Source: Martelella lutilitoris
Lineage (GTDB): Bacteria; Pseudomonadota; Alphaproteobacteria; Rhizobiales; Rhizobiaceae
Assembly: GCF_005924265.1 (NCBI RefSeq)
Contig: NZ_VCLB01000005.1
Coordinates: 338,006 to 402,005 of the forward strand
Length of the DNA stretch: 64,000 nucleotides
Direction: 5' to 3'
How positions within the stretch are numbered: the first letter of the stretch is position 1; every line of letters begins with the position of its first letter. The position numbers were made by a program, and so were the translations under genes. Under the pieces are notes generated by a model. The model was not told the DNA's origin. It was given only the letters and a program-made list of their open reading frames with translations, and searched no databases. Positions 56,176-63,932 of this stretch are shown piece after piece.

Positions 56176-57254
56176 TGTCTGCAACCGAGCTTTCCGAGGC
56201 CCATACGGGCTCCGGCAAGGTCATGACCGTCAACGGCCCGGTCAGTGCTGGCGATATCGGCGTCACCCTGATGCACGAGCACGTGCTGAACGACTGCACA
56301 TGCTGGTGGAACCCGCCGCAAACCGCCGACCGGCAATACCTTGCCGACAGCTTCATCTGCATGGAAATCCTGAGCGAGCTGCATCAGGACCCCTTCGTCA
56401 ACAAGCATAACATCACGCTTGATGACGAGAGCCTGGCGATCAAGGAACTGTCTGCCCTGGTGAAGGCCGGCGGCAGGACGCTGGTCGAGCCGACCTGTCA
56501 GGGGATCGGCCGCAATCCGCTCGCCATGCAGCGGATTGCGAAGGCGACGGGGCTGAACATTGTGATCGGCGCCGGTTACTACCTTGAAAGCTCGCATCCC
56601 GAAAAGCTTGCCGCCATGTCGGAAGACGACATTGCCGACGAGATCGTCAGCGAGGCCGTCAACGGCGTCGATGGTACCGGTGTGAAAATCGGACTGATCG
56701 GCGAAATCGGCGTTTCGGCCGACTTTACGGCGGCCGAACGCAAGTCGCTGCGTGGCGCTGCACGGGCGCAGGCCCGCACCGGCCTCCCGCTGATGGTCCA
56801 TCTTCCGGGATGGTTCCGTCTTGGCCACGACGTGCTCGACATCGCCGAAGCGGAGGGTGCGGACCTCAGACACACCGTGCTCTGCCACATGAACCCGTCG
56901 CATGACGATTTCACCTATCAGAGCGAACTCGCCGCTCGCGGCGCCTTCATCGAATACGACATGATCGGTTCGGATTTCTTCTATGCCGACCAGCAGGTCC
57001 AATGCCCGAGCGATGAAGAATGCGCCCGCGCCATCGTCAAGCTGGTCGAGGCCGGTTATGAGAGCCGTATACTGCTCTCACACGATGTGTTCCTGAAGAT
57101 GATGCTGACCCATTATGGGGGGCATGGCTATGACTTCATCCTCAAACATTTCCTGCCGCGTCTTGCCCGCCACGGTCTTGATGAAAGTGTGCTGGCCCGG
57201 CTGATGAACAACAACCCGCGCTCCGTCTTTGACGGCGGCTTTTCTGCGCAATAA
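56175..57254 (+). CDS. Phosphotriesterase-family amidohydrolase
   Basis: A 359-residue TIM-barrel metal hydrolase. The first metal motif is TLMHEHVLND (His-x-His), with later ligand regions KIGLIGEIGVS (Glu), LMVHLPGW (His), VLCHMNPSHDD (His) and LLSHDVFLK (Asp). Natural family members are lactonases or esterases, not pesticide hydrolases. Placed after a sugar-type transporter, a sugar lactone or phosphorylated lactone is a fair guess. Its ATG overlaps the permease stop. Confidence 0.9.
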   Translation: MSATELSEAHTGSGKVMTVNGPVSAGDIGVTLMHEHVLNDCTCWWNPPQTADRQYLADSFICMEILSELHQDPFVNKHNITLDDESLAIKELSALVKAGGRTLVEPTCQGIGRNPLAMQRIAKATGLNIVIGAGYYLESSHPEKLAAMSEDDIADEIVSEAVNGVDGTGVKIGLIGEIGVSADFTAAERKSLRGAARAQARTGLPLMVHLPGWFRLGHDVLDIAEAEGADLRHTVLCHMNPSHDDFTYQSELAARGAFIEYDMIGSDFFYADQQVQCPSDEECARAIVKLVEAGYESRILLSHDVFLKMMLTHYGGHGYDFILKHFLPRLARHGLDESVLARLMNNNPRSVFDGGFSAQ

Positions 57255-57271
57255 ACAAAAACGGAATTGAA

Positions 57272-58042
57272 ATGACGACAAAAGTACTTCTGGTCGGCGA
57301 AAGCTGGGTCACCTCCGAAACGCATTACAAGGGCTTTGACCAGTTCGGCAGCGTTCACTTTCATCTGGGCGCAACGCCACTGGTCAATGCCCTGAAAGGC
57401 AGCGAATTCGAGCTGACCTACATGACCGCGCATGAAGCCGCCGACGGCTTCCCGTTCGAAATGGAAGGGCTTGATGAATATGATGTCCTCATCCTGTCCG
57501 ATATCGGCGCCAACACGCTCCTGCTGCCGCCGGCCGTCTGGCTGCAGTCGAAGACGGTTCCGAACCGTCTCAAGCTGATCAAGGCATGGGTTGAAAAAGG
57601 CGGCGGCCTTTTGATGTGCGGCGGCTACTTCTCCTTCCAGGGCATTGACGGCAAGGCCCGCTGGCGCCGCACGGCCGTTGAGGACGTGCTGCCGGTCACC
57701 TGCCTTCCGTGGGACGACCGACTGGAAATTCCCGAAGGCACGACGCCGGACATACTGATGGCGGACCATCCGACGATCTCCGGTATTTCGGGTGAATGGC
57801 CGGTCATGCTCGGCGTCAATGAAGTCGAACTGCGCGACCGTGAGGACATTGAGGTTGTTGCCCGCCTGCCGGAGGACCAGGGCGGTCACCCGCTGCTGGT
57901 CACAGGCAAGGCCGGCAAGGGCAGAAGCGCCGTCTGGACGTCCGATATCGGCCCGCACTGGCTGTCGCCGGCTTTCTGCGAATGGGATGGTTACGGCATG
58001 CTGTGGAAGAACATTCTCGGCTGGCTTGCCGCCAAGGACTAA
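57272..58042 (+). CDS. Class I glutamine amidotransferase-like protein (PF07090-type)
   Basis: A 256-residue flavodoxin/GATase-like fold protein. Visible are KVLLVGESWVTSETHYKGFDQF at the start, YDVLILSDIGANTLLLPP, and GGGLLMCGGYFSFQGIDG, where the cysteine is near the GATase nucleophile position. Such proteins are often found beside sugar catabolic genes; no activity is established that I know. It lies 17 bp after the phosphotriesterase gene. Role unknown: hydrolysis of an amide or sensing of a sugar. Confidence 0.8.
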   Translation: MTTKVLLVGESWVTSETHYKGFDQFGSVHFHLGATPLVNALKGSEFELTYMTAHEAADGFPFEMEGLDEYDVLILSDIGANTLLLPPAVWLQSKTVPNRLKLIKAWVEKGGGLLMCGGYFSFQGIDGKARWRRTAVEDVLPVTCLPWDDRLEIPEGTTPDILMADHPTISGISGEWPVMLGVNEVELRDREDIEVVARLPEDQGGHPLLVTGKAGKGRSAVWTSDIGPHWLSPAFCEWDGYGMLWKNILGWLAAKD

Positions 58043-58086
58043 CGGAACAGGGACGGACTTGCCTTCCCAACCCGCCGGTGACCCCC

Positions 58087-58986
58087 TTAGCCGGCGAAAA
58101 TAGCGGCAAGTTCGTCCCGGCTGGGAAAGGCGCGGCGCGTTCCGCGCCTTGCCACGGCCAGTGCCGAGGCCGCACTAGCATGGGAAATGGCGCGCGCGTC
58201 GAGCATGCCGCCTCGCAGGGCAGCAGACGCCAGCGCCGCGCCCATGAAGGTGTCGCCCGCACCGGTGGTGTCTATTGCTTTCGCCCTGACGGCGGGAACA
58301 TGGATGAAGTCGCCGCCCTTCGTGCTCAGCATGGCGCCATCGGTGCCGGCTGTCAGCACGACCTGGCGAACGCCCTTGGCGTGGAGCACTTCGGCGGCCT
58401 TTTTGCCGGTGCTCCCTGCAAGGCTCAGGCTTTCGCTTTCGTTGAGGAAGGCAATGTCAATGAAGGGCCAGAGGCGCTCGAAATAAGGCCTCAGCGGCGA
58501 CGGGTTGAAGGCCGTCACCATGCCGCGTTCGCGCCCGGCCTTGAGCAGAGCCTCGGTGATTTCGCCGCCGAGATTGCCCTGCATAACGAGAAAGTCGCCG
58601 GATGAGGCTTCGCTGAGTGCCGCAAGGGCAGCTTCGAGCGGTAGCGCCTCGGCGGCTTCGGTGGTTGTGACGATGGAATTTTCGCCATCCGGCGTGGTCA
58701 GCACCATCGAGAAATCGGTGGAGACTCCGGCAAGACTGGAAAGCCGCAGGTCAAGTGGCTCTTCGGCAAGCTGCTCATGGATGGTTGCGGAGCGAAAGTC
58801 GTCGCCTGTGGCTGAAACGAGTGTCGTCTCGAGCCCGCCGCGCGCCATCACAACGGCCTGGTTGGTGCCCTTGCCGCCGAGATCGCGGCTGGCGATCCGG
58901 CCCAGAATCGAGACGCCGGGTTCAGGTAGCCCGTCGACTGAAATTGTTTCATCAATGGCGGCATTGCCGATCACAAACGCACGCAT
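58087..58986 (-). CDS. PfkB-family carbohydrate kinase
   Basis: A 299-residue ribokinase-like kinase. The N-terminal glycine motif is DLGGKGTNQAVVMARGG and the ATP/anion hole is DTTGAGDTFMGAAL with the catalytic aspartate. It is the only gene of the block on the minus strand, ending 44 bp from the GATase-like gene and starting 25 bp from the BtpA-family gene. It is thus convergent to the first part and divergent from the second, which suggests a later inversion or separate promoters. Substrate likely a pentose, nucleoside or pseudouridine-like compound. Confidence 0.88.
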   Translation of the reverse strand: MRAFVIGNAAIDETISVDGLPEPGVSILGRIASRDLGGKGTNQAVVMARGGLETTLVSATGDDFRSATIHEQLAEEPLDLRLSSLAGVSTDFSMVLTTPDGENSIVTTTEAAEALPLEAALAALSEASSGDFLVMQGNLGGEITEALLKAGRERGMVTAFNPSPLRPYFERLWPFIDIAFLNESESLSLAGSTGKKAAEVLHAKGVRQVVLTAGTDGAMLSTKGGDFIHVPAVRAKAIDTTGAGDTFMGAALASAALRGGMLDARAISHASAASALAVARRGTRRAFPSRDELAAIFAG

Positions 58987-59010
58987 TTTCAAGGCTTCCT
59001 GGAGAGTTTT

Positions 59011-59856
59011 ATGCAGAAAATATCAAGTGGAACTTCAAGCGCCATACGGGAAATATTCCAGGCTGACAAGGTTTTGCTCGGAATGATCCATTGCCCGTCC
59101 TTCCCCGGTTCGCCGCGCTACAAGGACCAGTCGGTCGACAGCATCTACGACGCCTGTATGCGCGATGCCGACGCCCTGATCGGCGGCGGACTGGACGGTC
59201 TGGTGATTGAAAACCACGGCGACATCCCGTTTTCCAAGCCCGAGGATATCGGCCATGAAACGGCAGCCTTCATGTCGGTGGTGACCGACCGGATCAAGAC
59301 GGCGACCGGTGTTCCGCTCGGCATCAACGTGCTGGCCAATGCGCCGATCCCGGCGCTTGCGATTGCTCTTGCCGGCGCCGCCAGCTTCATCCGCGTCAAC
59401 CAGTGGGCCAATGCCTATGTCGCCAATGAGGGCTTCATGGAAGGCCGCGCCGGCGAGGCGCTGCGCTACCGCTCTCTGCTGCGCGCCGAGCACATCAAGG
59501 TTTTTGCCGACAGCCACGTCAAGCACGGTGCCCATGCGATAACCGCCGACCGCACCATTCCAGAACAGACCCGGGATCTCGCCTTCTTCGACGCCGATGT
59601 GATCATCGCCACCGGTCAGCGGACCGGCAATGCTGCAACTCTTGAGGAAATCGACGAGGTCCGTTCGGCGACCGATCTGCCGCTGATGGTCGGCTCGGGC
59701 GTCACCAGGGAAAACATCGGTGATATCCTCTCCCGCACCAATGGCGTCATCGTCGCCTCCTCCCTGAAGGTGGGGGGTGTGTGGTGGAACCCGGTCGATC
59801 CCGAACGGGTGAAGGCCTTCATGGATGCCGCGCGCCCTGCGCTTGGTCGCGACTGA
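59011..59856 (+). CDS. BtpA/SgcQ family protein
   Basis: A 281-residue TIM-barrel protein of the BtpA family. Family marks are LLGMIHCPSFPGSPRY, GGLDGLVIENHGDIPF, FIRVNQWANAYVANEGF and GSGVTRENIGDIL. SgcQ of E. coli sits in a sugar gene cluster, and BtpA is needed for photosystem I in cyanobacteria; neither reaction is defined. A phosphosugar or nucleoside-type substrate is likely. It heads the rightward three-gene group with the TenA and M20 genes 14 bp apart or overlapping. Confidence 0.88.
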   Translation: MQKISSGTSSAIREIFQADKVLLGMIHCPSFPGSPRYKDQSVDSIYDACMRDADALIGGGLDGLVIENHGDIPFSKPEDIGHETAAFMSVVTDRIKTATGVPLGINVLANAPIPALAIALAGAASFIRVNQWANAYVANEGFMEGRAGEALRYRSLLRAEHIKVFADSHVKHGAHAITADRTIPEQTRDLAFFDADVIIATGQRTGNAATLEEIDEVRSATDLPLMVGSGVTRENIGDILSRTNGVIVASSLKVGGVWWNPVDPERVKAFMDAARPALGRD

Positions 59857-59870
59857 GGAAAACGCAGACG

Positions 59871-60527
59871 ATGGAAAAGCTTTCCGATTTCATCCTGCGG
59901 GAAAACAGGACGGTTTTCGACGAAATGGTCGGGCACCGTTTCGTCGAGGACATCAAGGCTGATACATTGCCGACAAGCGCATTCGAGCGTTATCTGGTTT
60001 TCGAAGGCGCCTTTGTCGAAACGGCGATCTCGATCTTTGCCTATGCGACGGCCAAGGCCGAGACCATGACCGACCGCCGCTGGCTGATCGGTGTGCTCGA
60101 CGCGCTCGCCAACAGCCAGATCGCCTATTTCGAAAAGACCTTTGCCGCGCGCGGCATCGATGTGGCCGGCTTCGACGTCGATATCCCGGCTGTTGCCCGC
60201 TTCCGCGACGGCATGCTGGCGATTGCCCGCGATGGCGGTTTCATCGACACGATCGCCGCTATGTTCGCCGCCGAATGGATGTACTGGACCTGGTCGCAAC
60301 AGGTCGAACAGAACCGGATTTCCGATCCGCTGCTTGCCGAATGGATCGGTCTGCATACTGACGAGACCTTTGCGGCACAGGCAATATGGCTCAAGGACCG
60401 ACTTAACGTTGCCGGCGAGGCGCTAAGTGAGGCCGAAAGAGCGCATCTCAGTGCCGTCTTCGGCGAAGCGATGCGGCTTGAGATCGACTTTCATTCCGCA
60501 GTGTATGAAGAGGACAACGCGACATGA
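59871..60527 (+). CDS. TenA/THI-4 family protein without cysteine
   Basis: A 218-residue all-helical protein of the TenA family. Stretches FERYLVFEGAFVETAISIFAYA and AAMFAAEWMYWTWSQ match the TenA core. It contains no cysteine at all, so the catalytic cysteine of TenA_C enzymes is missing; the TenA_E subgroup uses glutamates, and glutamates are kept here. Known members hydrolyse aminopyrimidines from damaged thiamin or deformylate them. Its stop overlaps the M20 hydrolase start. ATG 59871 was chosen by N-terminal homology. Confidence 0.85.
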   Translation: MEKLSDFILRENRTVFDEMVGHRFVEDIKADTLPTSAFERYLVFEGAFVETAISIFAYATAKAETMTDRRWLIGVLDALANSQIAYFEKTFAARGIDVAGFDVDIPAVARFRDGMLAIARDGGFIDTIAAMFAAEWMYWTWSQQVEQNRISDPLLAEWIGLHTDETFAAQAIWLKDRLNVAGEALSEAERAHLSAVFGEAMRLEIDFHSAVYEEDNAT

Positions 60528-61771
60528 TGCCCCGTCCTGAAATTAACGGGGAACGCCTTCTGGCGCGTCTCGATTTGTTCGCCGCGGTCGGCGCCACGCC
60601 TGGCGGCGGGGTTAACCGACAGGCTTTGACCGTTGGAGACCGTGAAGCCCGCTCGCTGCTGACAAGGCTTGCCAAGGCTCGAGGCTTTTCCGTCTTTCAG
60701 GACGACGCGGCCAATCTCTTCATTCGCATGGAGGGCCGGGACGGCAGTCTGCCGCCGCTTCTCATCGGTTCGCATCTCGACAGTCAGCCCTCGGGCGGCC
60801 GTTTCGACGGCGCGCTCGGCACACTGACCGCCTTTGAAGTGCTGGAAAGTCTGGCGGATGCCGCTTTCGAACCGGACCGACCGGTGGAGGTCGTTGCCTG
60901 GACCAATGAGGAAGGCTGCCGGTTCGCGCCCGGGTGCATGGGGTCGCGCGCCTTTGTTGAAGGAAAGGTACCGGCTGAATGGGAAGGGTTGCGCGCGACA
61001 GACGACGGCTCCCGCTTCAATGACGATCGCCTTGCCACCATTGAGGCGCTTGCGCCTGAAATCGGCCATCGCAGGCTCGGGTTTCCGGTCGCGGCTTATC
61101 TTGAACTCCATATCGAGCAGGGACCGTCTCTTGAAAGCGCGGAAATTCCTGTCGGCATTGTCACCGGCGTGCAGGGCACACGATGGCTGGAAGTCCTGTT
61201 CGAAGGGCAGACCGCGCATGCTGGCACGACGGCATTGCAATTCCGCCGCGACCCGCTGAAGGCACTGACGAGGGGCCTTGCAGCGCTTTACGAGACCGTG
61301 ATGCCGGAAAAAGACGATGCCCGCTTCACGGTCGGCCGGATTGCGGTGACGCCCGGCAGCGTCAATGCCATTCCTGCCACTGCTTCCTGCACGATCGACC
61401 TTCGCCATCCCGATACTTTTGTTCTCGACCAGCTTGAAGAAGACATAAGGACACAACTGGCAGGGGCCGCTGAAACAGAAAGCGTGTCCTTCTTCATTCG
61501 TAAGACCGTCGATATGGCGCCCGTCACATTCTCCGAAGATGTGGTTGCAGCATTGCAGGCTGCCGCTCGGACGGCCGGTTTCAAGACCCGGTCGATGATC
61601 TCGGGGGCCTTTCACGACGCTCTGTTTCTTGCCGGCCATGCGCCATCGGCAATGATTTTCGTGCCATGCCGGGATGGCCTGAGCCACAACGAGGCAGAAT
61701 ACGTCAAACCGGAAGACAGCGTGGCAGGTGCCCGCATGTTTCTGGCGTCGGTCCTTGAATTGCTCAGCTAG
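60524..61771 (+). CDS. M20 family amidase/carbamoylase (hydantoinase/carbamoylase type)
   Basis: A 415-residue zinc hydrolase of the N-carbamoyl-amino acid hydrolase type. Metal ligands are in LIGSHLDSQPSGGRFDGALG (His, Asp), WTNEEGCRF (Glu), LELHIEQGPSLE (His) and the late histidine in DGLSHNEAEYV; the dimerisation domain spans about 205-315. It overlaps the TenA gene by 4 nt. The pair M20 hydrolase plus TenA is also seen in thiamin salvage, where YlmB (an M20 enzyme) deformylates the pyrimidine that TenA then converts. A ureido acid is the alternative substrate. Confidence 0.9.
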   Translation: MMPRPEINGERLLARLDLFAAVGATPGGGVNRQALTVGDREARSLLTRLAKARGFSVFQDDAANLFIRMEGRDGSLPPLLIGSHLDSQPSGGRFDGALGTLTAFEVLESLADAAFEPDRPVEVVAWTNEEGCRFAPGCMGSRAFVEGKVPAEWEGLRATDDGSRFNDDRLATIEALAPEIGHRRLGFPVAAYLELHIEQGPSLESAEIPVGIVTGVQGTRWLEVLFEGQTAHAGTTALQFRRDPLKALTRGLAALYETVMPEKDDARFTVGRIAVTPGSVNAIPATASCTIDLRHPDTFVLDQLEEDIRTQLAGAAETESVSFFIRKTVDMAPVTFSEDVVAALQAAARTAGFKTRSMISGAFHDALFLAGHAPSAMIFVPCRDGLSHNEAEYVKPEDSVAGARMFLASVLELLS

Positions 61772-62261
61772 GTGTTCAGTGCCTTCCATGGCCACTATCC
61801 GATTTTAATTGTTTTCTTCTAGTGGTTCGAAAGTCATGAGTTTTCCACCAAACAACGGCACGTAACGAAACAGGTCACGTCCGCTTTCATGGTCCCTGCC
61901 AGAATTTCTCGCTCTTGCAGAAAAAGTCCGCTTCCCGCCCTTTGTAGACCTTTGCACGTTGCGCAACGCACGGCCGCTTTCAGGACAAGGTCGAGAGAAG
62001 GTAAAAGGCCGAAATGAGGGCGCATAGGCGACTGACGTCGCCATGGAGACCTGTCCGCTTTCGGGCACGCGAAGTGGGCGATCTCTACGTCCGAAATGGG
62101 GCGCCTTACCGACCGGCAGGAACGGGGCCGTAAGCGGAATGGCGGGTTTGGAATCAAGTCGCGAGCTAAGCAGCCATTCACGCTTCATGGGCTTGAAGCC
62201 GCTTCCGCCCAGGACCGGTCATTCGAGCAGGTCGCCTCGAACGACCGGTATGAAGATGTGC
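61772..62261. other. Intergenic region, possibly degenerate DNA
   Basis: About 490 bp between the M20 hydrolase and the SDR gene. No credible open frame is present. The sequence has phrases such as GTCCGCTTTCGGG and CGTCCGAAATGGGGCG (62088-62103) that look like non-coding repeats; a similar phrase recurs at 63183-63199. No clear terminator is seen. Confidence 0.4.
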
Positions 62262-63011
62262 CTATTTCACCGCCGAATTTCCGCCGTCCGCGAATAGCGC
62301 GGAACCTGTCACGAAGCTCGATGCTGGCCCCGCCAAAAACAATGCGGCCTGCGCGATTTCTTCCGGCTGGGCTATTCGCTTCATCGCGTGAAGACCTGCT
62401 GCCCATTCCTTCTGCGATTGATCGCCCGCCATCCCAGTGTCTGTGCCGCCCGGAAGAAGGGCGTTGGCCCGTATGTTTTTTGCGCCATAATCAGCGGCAA
62501 TGCCTTTGACCAGGCCCATCAGTCCTGCTTTTGCGGCGGAGTAGGCACTCATCCCTGGCAAACCGACGCTCGTGCCGACAAAGCTGGAGGTAAAAACAAT
62601 AGAGCCTCCTCCACGTTCGAGCATTGCTGGTATCTGATAACGGCTGGCAAAAAATGCGCCGTTCAGGTTTGTGGCGATCGTTTGCATCCAGTCTTCGGCT
62701 TCTAGTTCAGCGACCGGTTTCACGGCACCCACGGTCCCGGCATTGTTGAAGGCGATATCAAGACCTCCAAAAACCTGCATGGCTTCGGCGACCAGTTGTT
62801 CGTGAGTTTCAGCCGAGCTCACGTCGCCAGCAACCAAATGCGCGCGTCCGCCTGTCTCTTGGATACGCTTCGCGACGTCCTCCAAAGCCGCTTTCCGCCG
62901 CGCGTTCAAAACTACGCACGCGCCCTCAGCTGCAAAAAGCAACGCGGCCGAACGGCCGATACCGGATGATGCGCCGGAGATAATTGCAACTTTATCCTGT
63001 AGTATTCCCAT
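62262..63011 (-). CDS. Short-chain dehydrogenase/reductase
   Basis: A 249-residue classical SDR oxidoreductase. The cofactor motif ISGASSGIGRS (TGxxxGIG) lies near residue 12, NNAG at about 90, and the catalytic Ser-Tyr-Lys as S in FTSSFVG with YSAAK. ARRK after the second strand suggests a preference for NADP. ATG 63011 has AAGGAG just upstream; the frame is open much further 5' but without support. It stands alone between non-coding stretches. Substrate unknown. Confidence 0.92.
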   Translation of the reverse strand: MGILQDKVAIISGASSGIGRSAALLFAAEGACVVLNARRKAALEDVAKRIQETGGRAHLVAGDVSSAETHEQLVAEAMQVFGGLDIAFNNAGTVGAVKPVAELEAEDWMQTIATNLNGAFFASRYQIPAMLERGGGSIVFTSSFVGTSVGLPGMSAYSAAKAGLMGLVKGIAADYGAKNIRANALLPGGTDTGMAGDQSQKEWAAGLHAMKRIAQPEEIAQAALFLAGPASSFVTGSALFADGGNSAVK

Positions 63012-63352
63012 ACGTGTTCTCCTTAAATTGGAGACTGACGGATATGAGATACTCAACTGCTTCGACACCCGATTCCTGCGGTCAGATTCTGAAAGCCGCC
63101 TTTCATCTGCGTCGCCGCAACCTTGACGTCCGACGCCTCCCAACACATGGCAGATTTCGGAATACTCAACCGGCTGATTGATCGTCCGAAATGGGGGCGC
63201 AAAGCAGTCTAAATCGTACGTTCCTGGTGTTACGGATCCCAATTCTGGAGACGTCTTGTGTGCCGCAGATTGTGTAACAGAAAGTGCTACGTTTCATCGA
63301 GAAGATTGAAATTACTATTTAAAATCAATGTTTACCGGTCTGTCGGTGTGCT
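63012..63352. other. Intergenic region before the second direct repeat
   Basis: About 340 bp with no supported gene. It includes CGTCCGAAATGGGGGCG (63183-63199), related to 62088-62103, and AT-rich sequence just left of the repeat. Confidence 0.4.
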
Positions 63353-63882
63353 CTCCACGCGCACCACAAAGTGGCTGTTCGATGTATCCTGACGCGCGGT
63401 TTTGCAATTTTGACAGCTGGTTTTGCAGCAACCGGTTTTTACGCAATCCGAATAGCACACAAAATCAGATGGCGAGGCCCACAAGATCAACTGATCCGAT
63501 TGGGCGGCCTTGATGTCAGTCCTGGGATAGGACTGACGTTTAAATTCGGCTATCTGTTCATTTCACCCAATGAACACGAGGCTGAGCGTCTTGTCAGCGA
63601 TCCCTGAAAATCTCGTACTTTTGCACAGCGGCGAGGAAGAGTTGCGTGCCAAGTCTATCGCGATCATCGAAGCAAGCGCGGAAATGTCGCTTCATGTCTC
63701 TATGATCGAGACCTGCATGGATATGCTGCAGCACATCCGAACAAACACCCCGAACATGAACGAGGATCAGGTGATTGTGGCACTTATCGGTGCCAGCATT
63801 TTCAACTCCATGGCTTCTGCTTTCAAACTACTACTCGGCGGTTACTATCAGTCGTCGGGCTTGCAGATCCGCTACGTACTAG
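63353..63882. repeat. Direct repeat, copy 2 (candidate attR)
   Basis: This copy begins with the last 14 nt of tRNA-Leu (CTCCACGCGCACCA, 63353-63366) and then follows 31449-31978 closely, with six substitutions counted by eye outside the first 45 bp. It lacks the 14-nt extra unit found at 31465-31478. Homology stops sharply at 63882, where foreign sequence begins. Distance from copy 1 is 31918 bp. Confidence 0.9.
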
Positions 63883-63932
63883 GCGGTGTGGACGGATTGC
63901 CGCAGTTTGAAGAAATGGGATTCCCCGGCTGA
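63570..63932 (+). pseudogene. Hypothetical protein, truncated copy
   Basis: This is the second copy of the gene at 31666-32295. The first 104 codons match almost exactly (differences include R/H-type changes outside and V to I, S to G inside), then the frame runs into unrelated sequence (GGVDGLPQFEEMGFPG) after 63882 and stops. About half of the 209-residue protein is lost. The break coincides with the end of repeat homology, so an insertion cut it. Confidence 0.8.

Noticed and set aside
61805..62188. Minus-strand frames between the M20 hydrolase and the SDR gene
   Set aside because: Composition is Arg/Ser/Pro-rich with no domain, typical of non-coding high-GC DNA.
63353..63366. Second tRNA-Leu gene at the right repeat
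   Set aside because: Only the last 14 nt are present; no cloverleaf can be built from the sequence to the left.
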